Source: Desulfatitalea alkaliphila (GTDB taxonomy: Bacteria; Desulfobacterota; Desulfobacteria; Desulfobacterales; Desulfosarcinaceae). From it: 64,000 nucleotides of DNA. The notes beneath the pieces are model-generated. The model worked only from the letters and a program-made list of their open reading frames with translations, searched no databases and had not been told where the DNA came from. Below, piece by piece: positions 9,265 through 20,702 of the stretch. Positions within the stretch are counted from its first letter, which is position 1. Each line of letters starts with the position of its first letter. A program made the translations under genes and the position numbers. The stretch covers positions 124,001-188,000 of the forward strand of contig NZ_JALJRB010000007.1 in NCBI RefSeq assembly GCF_022968795.1, given 5' to 3'.

Positions 9265-9837
9265 TCAGGCATGGCCGGCCGTGCCGGACAAGGCATGGGG
9301 ATCGATTCCCAGCTTTTCGATAGCCCTTTGCCAACGCTCCGGCGGCGGAATGTCGAAAATAATGTCGCGACTGCCCGGGGTGACCAGCCAGGCGTTTTGG
9401 CTCATCTCCCATTCCAACTGCCCCGGCCCCCATCCGGCGCAACCCAGGGTGATCAGAAAGTCCTCAGGCCCCTCGCCGCGGGCGATGGCTTCAAGTATGG
9501 CGCGTGAATTGCTCAAAGCCAGCGTATCGCCGATGCGCAAACTGTCGGGCCAATCCAGGGGTGGTCCATGCAGTACGAAGAGTTCATTGGTGTGCACCGG
9601 CCCGCCGACATGGATGGCCAGGGACGCTGCCGCCGGGCTGTTCGGTATCTCCAGCTCGTCGAAAATCATGCGCCCTTCGACCCCCTCATAAATTTGATTG
9701 ATTACCACACCCACGGCACCTTCATCCGTATGGGCGGCAATGCACGTCACGGACTGCCTGAAATTGGGGTCCATCAGCGTGGGCATGGCCATCAGCAGGT
9801 ATCCCTGCAATGATGTGGAAGGAAAAAGTTGTTCCAT
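9265..9837 (-). CDS. YqgE/AlgH family protein
   Basis: Conserved protein family of uncertain function, first met as AlgH in Pseudomonas alginate regulation. Family traits are present: LQGYLLMAMPTL near the N-terminus, GAVGVVINQ, the HVGGPV segment and LGCAGWGPGQLEWE. I choose ATG 9837, which gives 190 residues, the usual family length, with GAGGGTG 6 nt upstream. The frame continues 32 codons upstream to 9933 but that part looks non-native. It is monocistronic, with a shared terminator at its 3' end. Confidence 0.88.
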   Translation of the reverse strand: MEQLFPSTSLQGYLLMAMPTLMDPNFRQSVTCIAAHTDEGAVGVVINQIYEGVEGRMIFDELEIPNSPAAASLAIHVGGPVHTNELFVLHGPPLDWPDSLRIGDTLALSNSRAILEAIARGEGPEDFLITLGCAGWGPGQLEWEMSQNAWLVTPGSRDIIFDIPPPERWQRAIEKLGIDPHALSGTAGHA

Positions 9838-10088
9838 GTGCGGCACCCTCGATGGTTGACGGCCGATGGATTCGGCATTCGTTTGTTCGACAAAGCCAAA
9901 TGAATCCCTATCATAAAAACCGCGCCCCAACAAATCCGGCGTCGCGCAGGGTGAATTGCCTGCGGCATGTCGACGATCGAAGCCTGAAAATAATATGATG
10001 GAAATTCATTCGGATGGACGTTTGTGATCCTGGCCGAAAGCGTGTCCGGCAAGATTTTGACTTGCACCTGTTTTTGTGAAGAAAATTC
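9838..10088. other. Intergenic region between algH and the ilv promoter
   Basis: Divergent spacer holding the algH start signals on the minus strand and the upstream DNA of the ilv operon. No gene, tRNA or clear operator is recognised. A second TTGACT hexamer at about 10056 could be an alternative -35 for the ilv transcript. Confidence 0.35.
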
Positions 10089-10118
10089 TTGACACTGCGG
10101 GACGCCTGTTGCTAAACA
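10089..10118 (+). promoter_or_regulatory. Promoter of the ilv operon
   Basis: A consensus -35 TTGACA (10089-10094) is followed by an 18-nt spacer and TGC-TAAACA, an extended -10 (10113-10118). Transcription would begin near 10125, about 20 nt before the leader peptide start. Confidence 0.55.
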
Positions 10119-10145
10119 GCCGATAACTCGCTTAGGATTGCCGAA

Positions 10146-10235
10146 ATGAAACGCCATATTGCCCGAATCATCCTTATCAACCTTATTATTCTCGTACTCG
10201 GTGTCATTGGCGGCGCCGGGCCAAAGGGGCGGTAA
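10146..10235 (+). CDS. ilvL: ilv operon leader peptide, 29 residues
   Basis: A short frame with ATG at 10146 and TAA at 10233-10235. Residues 8-21 are almost all branched: IILINLIILVLGVI, 12 of 14 being Ile, Leu or Val, and 13 of 29 overall. The tail GGAGPKGR resembles the basic Gly-rich end of enterobacterial IlvL. Ribosome stalling at these codons when charged Ile, Leu or Val tRNAs run low would leave the downstream antiterminator free to form. AGGATT lies about 8 nt upstream as a modest ribosome site. It sits between a strong promoter and a terminator directly before ilvD, the classic attenuation layout. It is too short for usual gene finders. Confidence 0.85.
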   Translation: MKRHIARIILINLIILVLGVIGGAGPKGR

Positions 10236-10309
10236 TGGTGTAAGCAAAATCCCCGGTGCAACAAACAAACCGTTACCCGCCCCGAATGGCCGGTAACGGT
10301 TTTCTTTTT
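10231..10309 (+). promoter_or_regulatory. ilv attenuator: antiterminator and intrinsic terminator
   Basis: The terminator stem AAACCGTTACC (10267-10277) pairs with GGTAACGGTTT (10292-10302). A small inner helix (GCC/GGC) sits in its loop, and the T-rich tail TTTTCTTTTT runs 10300-10309. A competing arm, GGTAATGGT (10231-10239), overlaps the leader stop codon and can pair with ACCGTTACC (10269-10277) over nine positions, one being G-U. That would disrupt the terminator. A ribosome finishing the leader covers the competing arm and allows termination; a ribosome stalled on Ile/Leu/Val codons leaves it free. The ilvD ribosome site GGAGGAG follows at 10310. Confidence 0.85.
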
Positions 10310-10325
10310 GGAGGAGATGATAACA

Positions 10326-11996
10326 ATGAAAAGCGAACAGGTAAAACAAGGTGTGGAACGCGCGCCCCACCGCGCACTGCTCAAGGCTTGCGGATACACG
10401 GACCATGAGATTCGGCGTCCCCTGATCGGCATCGCCAATTCGGCCAACACCGTCATCCCCGGCCATGTCCATTTGAATACCCTGGCCGAGGCGGTCAAGG
10501 CAGGGATTTACATGGCCGGCGGCACACCGGTGGAATTCGGCATCATCGGTGTCTGCGACGGTATCGCCATGAATCACGAAGGCATGAAATACTCGCTGGC
10601 CAGCCGGGAGCTGATCGCCGATTCGGTGGAAATCATGGCCAAGGCGCACAGCCTGGACGCCTTGGTGATGATCCCCAATTGTGACAAGATCGTTCCGGGC
10701 ATGTTGATGGCGGCGGCCCGCCTGGACCTGCCGACCATTTTCGTCAGCGGCGGCCCCATGCTGGCCGGCCGCGATCCCCGGAATGCGGGGGCCGGCAAGA
10801 TCGACCTGATCACGGTGTTCGAAGCCGTCGGGGCGGTCAAGGCAGGCCGCATGAACGAAGGCGAGCTCGCCGCCATCGAGGATGCCGCCTGCCCCACCTG
10901 CGGCTCCTGCGCGGGCATGTTCACCGCCAACTCCATGAACTGCCTGACCGAAGCCATCGGCATGGGACTGCCCGGCAACGGCACCATTCCGGCGGTGATG
11001 GCGGCCCGCACCCGCCTAGCCAAACAGGCCGGCATGCAAATCCTCTCCTTGTGGGAAAAGAATATCACCCCGAGCCGCATCATGACCCCCGAGGCCTTCG
11101 GCAATGCCCTGGCGGTGGACATGGCTTTGGGCTGTTCGACCAACACGGTGCTTCACCTGGCCGCCATCGCCCGGGAGGCAGGCGTGCCCTTCGAGCTGGA
11201 CCAAATCAACACCATCAGCGGCCAGACGCCACACCTCTGCTCCTTGAGCCCCGGCGGCATTCACCATATCGAAGATTTGGATCGTGCCGGCGGTATTCAG
11301 GCGGTGCTCAAATTGCTGGCCGCCGCCGGACGGATCGATGAAACCTGCATCACCGCCACCGGGTGCACCGTGGGCGAGAACATTGCCGCCGCAAGGGATG
11401 CCGACCCGGAAGTGATCCGATCCTTGGACAACCCCTATCATGCCACCGGCGGACTGGCGGTGCTGCGCGGCAACCTGGCCCCCGACGGCTGCGTGGTCAA
11501 ACAGACGGCCGTTCGACCTGAGATGATGCGCCACAAGGGCCCGGCCCGCGTATTCGAATCGGAAGAGGAAGCCACGGCGGCCATTCTCGGCGGCCGCATC
11601 CAGGCGGGCGACGTGGTGGTGGTGCGCTATGAGGGCCCCAAGGGCGGACCCGGCATGCGTGAAATGCTCACCCCCACATCGGCCATTGCCGGCATGCAAC
11701 TGGACGGCCAAGTAGCGCTGCTCACCGACGGACGCTTCTCCGGCGGCACCCGCGGCGCCGCCATCGGCCACATTTCGCCCGAAGCCGCGCAAGGCGGACC
11801 GATCGCCCTGGTCCAGGAGGGCGACATCATCACCATCGACATACCGGCCAAGGCGATCTCCCTGGAGGTGGATGAACAGCAACTGGAAACCCGCCGCAAG
11901 ACCTGGCAACCACCCGCACCGCGGGTGACAAAAGGGTATCTGGCGCGCTACGCCGGCGCCGTCGGCTCAGCCGCCGGAGGCGCCGTTTTCGAATAG
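10326..11996 (+). CDS. ilvD: Dihydroxy-acid dehydratase IlvD
   Basis: Fe-S enzyme that dehydrates 2,3-dihydroxy-isovalerate and -methylvalerate to the 2-oxoacids in valine and isoleucine synthesis. The product has 556 residues, normal for IlvD. Diagnostic segments are [14 protein letters not shown] near the N-terminus, the cluster cysteines in [10 protein letters not shown] and [16 protein letters not shown], and the C-terminal [11 protein letters not shown] use ATG 10326, 9 nt after GGAGGAG. A TTG at 10308 would start within the attenuator tail. It is the first structural gene of ilvDBNC-cimA-leuA, as expected for an enzyme under Ile/Val-sensing control. Confidence 0.97.
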   Translation: MKSEQVKQGVERAPHRALLKACGYTDHEIRRPLIGIANSANTVIPGHVHLNTLAEAVKAGIYMAGGTPVEFGIIGVCDGIAMNHEGMKYSLASRELIADSVEIMAKAHSLDALVMIPNCDKIVPGMLMAAARLDLPTIFVSGGPMLAGRDPRNAGAGKIDLITVFEAVGAVKAGRMNEGELAAIEDAACPTCGSCAGMFTANSMNCLTEAIGMGLPGNGTIPAVMAARTRLAKQAGMQILSLWEKNITPSRIMTPEAFGNALAVDMALGCSTNTVLHLAAIAREAGVPFELDQINTISGQTPHLCSLSPGGIHHIEDLDRAGGIQAVLKLLAAAGRIDETCITATGCTVGENIAAARDADPEVIRSLDNPYHATGGLAVLRGNLAPDGCVVKQTAVRPEMMRHKGPARVFESEEEATAAILGGRIQAGDVVVVRYEGPKGGPGMREMLTPTSAIAGMQLDGQVALLTDGRFSGGTRGAAIGHISPEAAQGGPIALVQEGDIITIDIPAKAISLEVDEQQLETRRKTWQPPAPRVTKGYLARYAGAVGSAAGGAVFE

Positions 11997-12075
11997 GCAT
12001 GCAGGGTAAAGGGCGCCGCTCGAGGCGGCGTCGAACCCACCGTTGTCGAAACGATCAAGGAATGGAAACAGCACA

Positions 12076-13761
<1,686 letters not shown>

Positions 13762-13860
13762 CACCGGGAACCAGTAAAGCGAGTTCCCTAATCGGGTCGG
13801 CTTCAAGCACAAGTTGTAAAGTGAGTTGCCGGCCTAAGCCTTGGAAGAAGACAGGGACCT

Positions 13861-14358
13861 ATGAAATCCGAAAAACATACATTGACCATGCTGGTGGATA
13901 ACGAGCCGGGCGTCTTGTCCCGGGTGGTGGGCCTGTTCAGCGGCCGGGGATTCAACATCGACAGCCTGTGCGTGGCGGAAACCATGGATCCCAAGGTGTC
14001 GCGGATCACCATCGTCACCCAGGCCAACCCGCTGCTGTTGGAACAGATTGAAAAGCAGTTGCGCAAACTGATCAATGTGGTCAAACTGCGCGAAATGTCC
14101 GATGACCGGGCGGTACGGCGCGAAATGGCGTTGATCTGCGTTCACGCCCGAGCGGAGAATCGGGACGAAATCTTGCGCCTGGTCAATCTGTTCCGGGCCA
14201 AGATCATCGATGTGGCATCCAATTACTACATCATCGAAGCAAGCGGCGACGCGGACAAGATGACTGCCCTGATCGGGCTGCTCAAACCCATGGGCATCAA
14301 GAAAATCGCCCGCACCGGCACCGTCGCCCTTTACCGGGAACCCAAACGGGGCATTTAA
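13861..14358 (+). CDS. ilvN: Acetolactate synthase small (regulatory) subunit IlvN
   Basis: Regulatory subunit that confers valine feedback inhibition on IlvB. The product has 165 residues. An N-terminal ACT domain begins HTLTMLVDNEPGVLSRVVGL with the effector-site FSGRGFNIDSL. A second conserved segment, RAKIIDVASNYYIIEASG, follows, then the terminal GIKKIARTGTVAL. The long form matches IlvN/IlvH of about 160 residues. It sits between ilvB and ilvC in the operon. Confidence 0.97.
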   Translation: MKSEKHTLTMLVDNEPGVLSRVVGLFSGRGFNIDSLCVAETMDPKVSRITIVTQANPLLLEQIEKQLRKLINVVKLREMSDDRAVRREMALICVHARAENRDEILRLVNLFRAKIIDVASNYYIIEASGDADKMTALIGLLKPMGIKKIARTGTVALYREPKRGI

Positions 14359-14417
14359 CCGTTCAACAAGTTGTGCGAACCTTCGCATGGCAATTCACTA
14401 AAGGAGAGATTAACACC

Positions 14418-15473
14418 ATGGCACAGATCGATTTTGGCGGAGTTGTGGAAGAGGTGATCACCTCGGAAGAGTTCACCCTGGAAAAAGCGCGGCAGGTGTT
14501 GGCCGACGAAACCATTGCCGTGCTGGGGTACGGCGTGCAGGGCCCGGCCCAGGCGCTGAACATGCGGGACAACGGTTTCAAGGTGATCATCGGTCAACTG
14601 GAGTCGGACAAGGTTTACTGGGACAAGGCCGTGGCCGATGGCTTCGTGCCCGGCGAAACCCTTTTCTCCATCGAAGAGGCGGCCAAGCGGGCCACCGTGA
14701 TCCAATATCTGCTCTCCGATGCAGGCCAGATGGCCACCTGGGACGCGGTCAAGGCTTGTCTGAACCCCGGTGACGCCCTTTACTTCTCCCATGGTTTCTC
14801 CATCGTCTACAAGGACCAGACCAAGATCATTCCGCCGGACAACGTGGATGTGATCCTGGTGGCGCCCAAAGGCTCCGGACGTAATGTGCGGATGAACTTT
14901 TTGGACGGCAGCGGCATCAACTCCAGTTTCGCCATCTTCCAGGACGCCACCGGCCGCGCCAGGGAGCGCACCCTGGCCTTGGGCATCGCCATCGGTTCGG
15001 GCTACCTCTTTCCCACCACCTTCGAAAAAGAGGTCTACAGCGATTTGACCGGTGAGCGGGGCGTTTTGATGGGCTGTTTGGCCGGCGTGATGGAGGCCCA
15101 GTACAACCTGCTGCGCAAACACGGCCACAGCCCCAGCGAAGCTTTCAACGAGACCGTCGAAGAGCTGACCCAGAGCCTGATTCGCCTGGTGGCGGAAAAC
15201 GGCATGGACTGGATGTACGCCAACTGCAGCACCACGGCGCAGCGGGGTGCCCTGGATTGGGCACCCAAGTTCCGGGATGCGGTGGTGCCGGTTTTCGATC
15301 GGTTGTACGAAAGCGTAATCGACGGCTCGGAGACCCGCCGGGTGCTGGAAGCCAACAGTACCCCCGACTACCGCGAGAAACTGAATGCGGAGCTGGCCGT
15401 CATCGGCGATTCGGAAATGTGGCGAACCGGCCGTGCCGTGCGCAGTCTGCGTCCGGAGAACCGAGGAAAATAG
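14418..15473 (+). CDS. ilvC: Ketol-acid reductoisomerase IlvC
   Basis: Rearranges and reduces acetolactate or acetohydroxybutyrate to the dihydroxyacids. At 351 residues it is a class I (short) enzyme. The Rossmann motif is VLGYGVQGPAQALNMRDNG; the coenzyme-specificity loop reads IIGQLESDKVYW, unusual in having no Arg/Ser-Arg cluster typical of NADPH-specific enzymes. The Mg-binding site is in GERGVLMGCLAG with a downstream EAFNETVEE. I choose ATG 14418 with AAGGAGAG 9 nt upstream. Whether it prefers NADH or NADPH cannot be settled by eye. Confidence 0.95.
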   Translation: MAQIDFGGVVEEVITSEEFTLEKARQVLADETIAVLGYGVQGPAQALNMRDNGFKVIIGQLESDKVYWDKAVADGFVPGETLFSIEEAAKRATVIQYLLSDAGQMATWDAVKACLNPGDALYFSHGFSIVYKDQTKIIPPDNVDVILVAPKGSGRNVRMNFLDGSGINSSFAIFQDATGRARERTLALGIAIGSGYLFPTTFEKEVYSDLTGERGVLMGCLAGVMEAQYNLLRKHGHSPSEAFNETVEELTQSLIRLVAENGMDWMYANCSTTAQRGALDWAPKFRDAVVPVFDRLYESVIDGSETRRVLEANSTPDYREKLNAELAVIGDSEMWRTGRAVRSLRPENRGK

Positions 15474-15496
15474 AAGGGCAAAAAGAGATAATTGTC

Positions 15497-17089
15497 ATGG
15501 AAAAGGTACTGATCTACGACACCACCTTGCGCGACGGCAGCCAGGGGGAGAACATCAGCTTCTCCTCCGACGAAATGCTGAGCATCGCCAAGCGATTGGA
15601 CCAGATCGGCGTCCATTACATCGAGGGCGGGTGGCCCGGCTCCAATGCCCGGGACGCCCGCTTTTTCGAACTGGCCGCCAGGGAAGGTTTCGTCAACGCA
15701 CGCATAACGGCCTTCGGCAGTACGCGCAAACCTTTCACCGAAGCTGCCGACGACCGCAATCTGCAAGCCTTGATCGACAGCCGGGCCCCGGCAGTGGCCA
15801 TCGTGGGCAAGTCCTGGACCCTGCACGTGGAGCAGATCATGGAGAACACCCGGGAAGAGAACCTGGCCATGATCCGCGACAGCATCACCCTGATGAAAGA
15901 TCACGGGCGTGAAGTGATCTACGATGCCGAACATTTCTTCGACGGTTATCGGGAAGATGCGGCCTATGCCCTGGAGACGGTGACGGCGGCGGCCCGCAGC
16001 GGCGCCGACGCCGTCATCCTCTGCGACACCAACGGCGGCACCCTGCCCTTCGACATCGAAACCGTTTTCGACCAGGTCCGCCGATCCCTGGCGGCACAGG
16101 ATCTGCCGGTGCGCCTGGGTATCCATGCGCATAACGATTGCGGCCTGGCGGTGGCCAACAGCATCGCGGCCGTGCGCACCGGTGCGACCATCGTTCAAGG
16201 GACCATCAACGGCTACGGCGAACGGTGCGGCAATGCCGACCTGATCACCATCATTCCCATCCTCAACCTGAAGATGGGACGCGCCTCCATTCCCGACGAC
16301 CGTTTGGCGCAACTGAAAATCCTTTCCCGGTTCGTCAGCGAAACGGCCAACCTGGTGCCTCTCAACTCCCGCCCCTTCGTGGGCCGCAGTGCCTTCGCCC
16401 ACAAAGGCGGCCTGCACGTCAACGCCATCATGAAAGCACCCCGGGCCTATGAGCATATCGATCCCGCCCGGGTGGGCAACAAGCGACGGGTGCTGATGTC
16501 CGACCTGGGCGGTAAAAGCAACGTGGTGTACAAAGCCAAGGAGTTGGGGGTGGAACTGGGGTGCAACGGCCTGGACTGCCAGCGCATCGCCACCGAGATC
16601 AAAACCTTGGAGGATCAGGGATACCAATTCGACGTGGCGGACGGATCGATGAAGATTTTGCTGCAGAAATTCACCGAACAGTTCAAGCCGCTTTTCGAGC
16701 TGCAATCGTTCCGCGTCACCGTGGAAAAGAACCAGTCCCAGCCTTGCACGGCCCAAGCCACCATCAAAATCGCCGTGGACGGCAACGATGAAATCACCGC
16801 CGCCGAAGGCGACGGGCCGGTCAGCGCCTTGGACAACGCCCTGCGCAAGGCCCTGGCCAAATTCTACCCCGGACTGGAGGCCATGCGCCTGGTGGATTTC
16901 AAAGTGCGGGTGATCGACGGCAGGGAAGGAACTGCGGCCCGGGTGCGGGTCTTCATCGAATCCCGGGACCACAACGACATTTGGAGCACCATCGGGGTCT
17001 CCGAAGACATCATCGAGGCCAGCTGGCACGCCCTGGCGGACAGCTTTCAGTACAAGTTGGCCAAACAGCAGGAACAGACCGAAGGATGA
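15497..17089 (+). CDS. cimA: (R)-citramalate synthase CimA
   Basis: Condenses pyruvate with acetyl-CoA to citramalate, giving 2-oxobutyrate for isoleucine without threonine. The product has 530 residues. The start VLIYDTTLRDGSQGENISFS and the segment HYIEGGWPGSNARDARFF are typical of the Geobacter-type citramalate synthases, distinct from LeuA next door ([15 protein letters not shown]). Metal-binding HAHND (IHAHNDCGLAVANS) and INGYGERCGNADL are present, with a C-terminal LeuA-type allosteric domain. I use ATG 15497, 23 nt after ilvC. The longer frame from 15257 only overlaps ilvC. No ilvA is in the operon, fitting the citramalate route (inference). Confidence 0.93.
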   Translation: MEKVLIYDTTLRDGSQGENISFSSDEMLSIAKRLDQIGVHYIEGGWPGSNARDARFFELAAREGFVNARITAFGSTRKPFTEAADDRNLQALIDSRAPAVAIVGKSWTLHVEQIMENTREENLAMIRDSITLMKDHGREVIYDAEHFFDGYREDAAYALETVTAAARSGADAVILCDTNGGTLPFDIETVFDQVRRSLAAQDLPVRLGIHAHNDCGLAVANSIAAVRTGATIVQGTINGYGERCGNADLITIIPILNLKMGRASIPDDRLAQLKILSRFVSETANLVPLNSRPFVGRSAFAHKGGLHVNAIMKAPRAYEHIDPARVGNKRRVLMSDLGGKSNVVYKAKELGVELGCNGLDCQRIATEIKTLEDQGYQFDVADGSMKILLQKFTEQFKPLFELQSFRVTVEKNQSQPCTAQATIKIAVDGNDEITAAEGDGPVSALDNALRKALAKFYPGLEAMRLVDFKVRVIDGREGTAARVRVFIESRDHNDIWSTIGVSEDIIEASWHALADSFQYKLAKQQEQTEG

Positions 17090-17117
17090 CCACCCATGAA
17101 GAAGGCAGGTAAATACG

Positions 17118-17143
17118 CCGCAGGGTACTCGATTACCCTGCGG
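17118..17143 (+). other. Perfect 10-bp hairpin between cimA and leuA
   Basis: CCGCAGGGTA (17118-17127) pairs exactly with TACCCTGCGG (17134-17143) around a 6-nt loop. No T tract follows, so it is not a standard intrinsic terminator. It may be a processing or stability element, or part of a leuA-specific control, in the 131-nt gap. Confidence 0.6.
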
Positions 17144-17220
17144 CCCATGCTTTGCTCGTGTTGGCGACCGTGAACGATACGAAACATCCATCACCCATCA
17201 ACCGAGCGAGGTAAACCATC

Positions 17221-18759
17221 ATGACCGAAATCGTCAAAATCTTCGACACCACCCTGCGCGACGGCGAACAGTCCCCCGGCGCGACCATGAACACCGGCGA
17301 AAAGCTGCGCCTGGCCATGCAGTTGGAAAAGCTGGGCGTGGATATCATCGAAGCCGGATTCCCCGCCGCCTCCGAAGGGGACTTCGACGCCGTGGCCCAG
17401 ATCGCCGGCAAGCTCAAGCGCACCGAAGTGGCCGGCCTGTGCCGCACCGACAAGCCCGACATCGACGCCGCCTGGGGGGCCATCCGGCATGCGGTCAAAC
17501 CGCGCATCCACACCTTCATCGCCACCTCGGACCTGCATCTGGAGTACAAGCTCAAAAAGACCCGTGACCAGGTGTTGGCCGACATCAAGAAGGCCGTGAG
17601 CTACGCCAAGACCCTGTGCGAAAACGTGGAGTTCTCCGCCGAAGACGGTTCGCGCAGCGATCGCGATTTTCTGTGCCGCGCCTTCGAAGTCGCCATCGCC
17701 GCCGGTGCCACCACACTCAACCTGCCCGACACGGTGGGTTACGCCATCCCCAGTGAATTCGCCGAACTGGTCCAATACGTGATGCAGCACACCCCCAACA
17801 TCCACCAGGCCGTGCTCAGCGTCCACTGCCACAACGACCTGGGGCTGGCCACGGCCAACACCCTGGCGGCCCTGGCCGTCGGCGCCCGCCAGGCCGAAGT
17901 GACCATCAACGGCATCGGCGAACGGGCGGGCAACACCTCCCTGGAGGAGGTGGTGATGGCCCTGCACACCCGCAGCAACCTGCTGCCCCTGACCACCAAC
18001 ATTCAGACCGAGCAGATCCATCCCACTAGCCGTCTAGTGAGCATGATCACCGGCATCATGGTCCAGCCCAACAAGGCCATCGTCGGCGCCAACGCCTTTG
18101 CCCACGAAGCGGGCATCCATCAGGACGGGGTGCTCAAAAACCCCATGACCTATGAAATCATGCGCCCGGAAACCATCGGCCTGAGCGCCAACAAGCTGGT
18201 GTTGGGCAAACATTCGGGCCGCCACGCATTGCGCGACCACCTGAAGAATCTGGGTTACGATTTGTCGGCTGAAGAGCTGCAGGTGGTGTTCACCCGCTTC
18301 AAGGCACTGGCCGACAAGAAAAAGCATGTGATGGATGAGGATCTGGAAGCCATCATCACCGAAGGGGTGCTGCGCACCCACGAGACCTTCGTGCTGGAGT
18401 ACCTGCACGTCACCGCCGGCACCACCGTGCTGCCCATGGCCAGCGTCAAACTGGCCATCAACGGCCGTTCGGTCCAGGGGGCCGGCTATGGCAACGGTCC
18501 CATCGATGCCGCCTACAACACCATCGCCAAGCTCACCGGCACCGAGGCCGAACTGATGCGATTCTCCATCAGCGCCCTGACCGGCGGCACCGATGCCCAG
18601 GGCGAAGTGACGGTCCGCTTAAGAGAAAACGGACTTGTGGCCCTGGGCCGCGGTTCGGACATGGACATCATCACAGCCAGCGCCTTGGCCTTCGTCAACG
18701 GCTTGAACCGTTTGGAATACCTGAAAACCCATCCGGTTGAAAAGGCCCAAAGCCTCTAA
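17221..18759 (+). CDS. leuA: 2-isopropylmalate synthase LeuA
   Basis: Condenses 2-oxoisovalerate with acetyl-CoA, the first committed leucine step. The product has 512 residues, the long bacterial form with a C-terminal regulatory domain. The catalytic start is [16 protein letters not shown], the metal-binding motif is [14 protein letters not shown], and [18 protein letters not shown] and [15 protein letters not shown] are further signatures. The regulatory domain closes with [17 protein letters not shown]. It is the last biosynthetic gene of the operon. leuC, leuD and leuB are not in the window. Confidence 0.97.
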   Translation: MTEIVKIFDTTLRDGEQSPGATMNTGEKLRLAMQLEKLGVDIIEAGFPAASEGDFDAVAQIAGKLKRTEVAGLCRTDKPDIDAAWGAIRHAVKPRIHTFIATSDLHLEYKLKKTRDQVLADIKKAVSYAKTLCENVEFSAEDGSRSDRDFLCRAFEVAIAAGATTLNLPDTVGYAIPSEFAELVQYVMQHTPNIHQAVLSVHCHNDLGLATANTLAALAVGARQAEVTINGIGERAGNTSLEEVVMALHTRSNLLPLTTNIQTEQIHPTSRLVSMITGIMVQPNKAIVGANAFAHEAGIHQDGVLKNPMTYEIMRPETIGLSANKLVLGKHSGRHALRDHLKNLGYDLSAEELQVVFTRFKALADKKKHVMDEDLEAIITEGVLRTHETFVLEYLHVTAGTTVLPMASVKLAINGRSVQGAGYGNGPIDAAYNTIAKLTGTEAELMRFSISALTGGTDAQGEVTVRLRENGLVALGRGSDMDIITASALAFVNGLNRLEYLKTHPVEKAQSL

Positions 18760-18766
18760 ATGCCAT

Positions 18767-18801
18767 GGGCCGGGGAGGCGGACACGCCGCCTTCCCGGCC
18801 C
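18767..18801 (+). terminator. Strong GC hairpin after leuA
   Basis: GGGCCGGGGAGGCGG (18767-18781) pairs with CCGCCTTCCCGGCCC (18787-18801), a 15-bp stem with one G-U and a 5-nt loop. There is no T tract, so it may terminate weakly or protect the 3' end of the ilv-leu mRNA ahead of the sirtuin gene. Confidence 0.55.
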
Positions 18802-18821
18802 CTTACCCGTAATAGATCATC

Positions 18822-19616
18822 ATGGTGACGGACATGACGAACCATGCAGACAACTTGGCGCGCCTGCGGGAACTGATTGCCCAAAGCAGTCGAATGGTCG
18901 CTTTCACCGGGGCCGGCATCAGCACCGAATCTGGCATTCCCGACTTTCGCAGCCCCGGCGGCTTGTGGACCAAATACCGGCCCATCGAGTTTCAAGACTT
19001 CATGGCATCCGAAGAGATGCGGCGGGAATCGTGGCACATCAAATTCGCCACCGAGAAGGTGATTGCCGACGCCAAGCCCAATAAGGGACACCTGGCACTG
19101 GCCCACCTGTACCGACAAGGCAAATTGAGCAGCGTCATCACACAGAACATCGACGGGCTGCACCAGGTGTCGGGCATCCCCGACGACCGGGTGATCGAGC
19201 TGCACGGCAACACCACCTACGCCCTCTGTCTGGATTGTCATCAGCGCTACGAATTGGACCAGATACGGGCCATCTTCCTGCCCGATGAAACCGTCCCCCA
19301 TTGCGACCGGTGCGGCGGTTTCATCAAAACGGCCACCATCTCCTTCGGCCAGGCCATGCCGGTCGAGGAGATGCGTCGCGCCGAAGAGGAGACCCTGGCC
19401 TGCGATCTGTTCGTGGCGCTGGGATCGTCGCTGGTGGTTTTCCCGGCCGCCGGTTTTCCCTTGATGGCCAAACAGAACGGCGCCCGCCTGGTCATCATCA
19501 ACCGGGATGCCACCAAGCAGGACCCCTATGCGGACCTGGTGATCAACGGTTCCATCGGCGAGGTGTTGGGCGGTCTGCTGGACGGTGATGAATTATCAAT
19601 GGGAAGGGACGATTAA
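18822..19616 (+). CDS. cobB: NAD-dependent protein deacylase, sirtuin family
   Basis: SIR2 enzyme that removes acyl groups from lysines while consuming NAD. The product has 264 residues. [17 protein letters not shown] (NAD-binding), TQNIDGLH, the catalytic His in ELHGN, a four-Cys zinc site (CLDC and CDRC) and [16 protein letters not shown] are all present. The start could be ATG 18822 or ATG 18834; neither has a strong ribosome site. It follows leuA by 62 nt beyond a large hairpin. Its stop overlaps the stop of the convergent pyrD by 4 nt. Sirtuins often regulate acyl-CoA-dependent metabolism, but a link to the leucine operon is not shown. Confidence 0.9.
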   Translation: MVTDMTNHADNLARLRELIAQSSRMVAFTGAGISTESGIPDFRSPGGLWTKYRPIEFQDFMASEEMRRESWHIKFATEKVIADAKPNKGHLALAHLYRQGKLSSVITQNIDGLHQVSGIPDDRVIELHGNTTYALCLDCHQRYELDQIRAIFLPDETVPHCDRCGGFIKTATISFGQAMPVEEMRRAEEETLACDLFVALGSSLVVFPAAGFPLMAKQNGARLVIINRDATKQDPYADLVINGSIGEVLGGLLDGDELSMGRDD

Positions 19617-20533
19617 TCCACCTGCAAAGTGCCGATCAGATCCCTCACGCGGGTCATGCCGTGGGCCAGCAGGTAATCGGCGATACCGTCGACGATTTGC
19701 ATGGTGCAGCCGGGATTGACGAAATTGCCGGTGCCGATCTGGACGGCCCCGGCACCGGCGATGATGAACGCCAAGGCGTCCTCGGCGTTCATGATACCGC
19801 CGATACCGATGATCGGCAGCTTGACCGCCCGGGCCACCTGCCACACCATGCGCAAGGCCACCGGTTTGATGGCCGGCCCGGACAGGCCCCCGGTGATGTT
19901 GGCCAGTTTCGGCCGCCGCGTATTAATATCGATGGCCATGCCGGTGATGGTGTTGATCAGGGAAACCGCGTCGGCACCGCCGTCCGCGACGGCGCGGGCA
20001 ATGACGGTGATATCGCTCACATTGGGCGACAGTTTGACCACCACCGGCCCCTTGTAACGCACGCGCACCGCCTCGGTCACCTGCTGCGCGGTCCGCGGAT
20101 CGGCACCGAAGGCAACCCCCCCCTCCTTCACATTGGGACAAGAGATGTTCACCTCCACACCTGCCACGCCCTCAATCTCGCTAAGGCGCGCCGCCAACTC
20201 GGCGTAGGCCTGCACATCGGTACCGTAAATGTTGGCCAGCACAGGAGTTTGCAGACGCCGTAAAAATGGCAGCTTGTCCCGCACAAAGGCCTCCACCCCC
20301 ACATTTTCCAGGCCGATGGCATTGAGCATGCCGCAAGGGGTCTCCACGATGCGCGGCGGTGGATTGCCCTTGGCCGGCAGCAACGACAACCCTTTGACCA
20401 CAATGGCGCCCAAGCGGTTCAAATCCACCAGCGCGTCAAACTCCTTGGCATACCCGAAGGTACCCGAAGCGGTCATCACCGGGTTTTGCAATTTCAGCGG
20501 GCCGATGGCGACGCTCAGATCGACGTTTGTCAT
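19613..20533 (-). CDS. pyrD: Dihydroorotate dehydrogenase, catalytic subunit (class 1B)
   Basis: Flavoenzyme of pyrimidine synthesis that oxidises dihydroorotate to orotate. The product has 306 residues. [12 protein letters not shown] and [16 protein letters not shown] are FMN-site segments, the catalytic cysteine is in [14 protein letters not shown], and [21 protein letters not shown] and [16 protein letters not shown] follow. The Cys (not Ser) base and length indicate class 1B, which normally works with PyrK. No pyrK is adjacent here, so the partner must be encoded elsewhere. The 3' end overlaps the sirtuin gene convergently by 4 nt. Confidence 0.95.
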   Translation of the reverse strand: MTNVDLSVAIGPLKLQNPVMTASGTFGYAKEFDALVDLNRLGAIVVKGLSLLPAKGNPPPRIVETPCGMLNAIGLENVGVEAFVRDKLPFLRRLQTPVLANIYGTDVQAYAELAARLSEIEGVAGVEVNISCPNVKEGGVAFGADPRTAQQVTEAVRVRYKGPVVVKLSPNVSDITVIARAVADGGADAVSLINTITGMAIDINTRRPKLANITGGLSGPAIKPVALRMVWQVARAVKLPIIGIGGIMNAEDALAFIIAGAGAVQIGTGNFVNPGCTMQIVDGIADYLLAHGMTRVRDLIGTLQVD

Positions 20534-20702
20534 GCTCGTTCACCCCTTGGGTTGCCGGTTGCGCGGTGGCCGAAGGGCGCCGAACCGCCCCTATCGTACC
20601 GTGGCACCCTTCTATATCGCATACGGAAAAATATGCAAGACAACCAAGCAACACCCGCATGAGTGACCGGACACGTCGCACCACAAAAGGGTGACTGCAT
20701 CC

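Noticed and set aside
15257-15496. Early start for cimA
   Set aside because: It lies inside ilvC in another frame; ATG 15497 begins the conserved protein.
17096-17173. Small open frame as a possible leu leader peptide
   Set aside because: It has no run of Leu codons and no T-tailed terminator follows; only the hairpin is kept.
15368-17194. A 608-residue open frame on the minus strand
   Set aside because: Antisense to cimA; composition and lack of a ribosome site mark it as a shadow.
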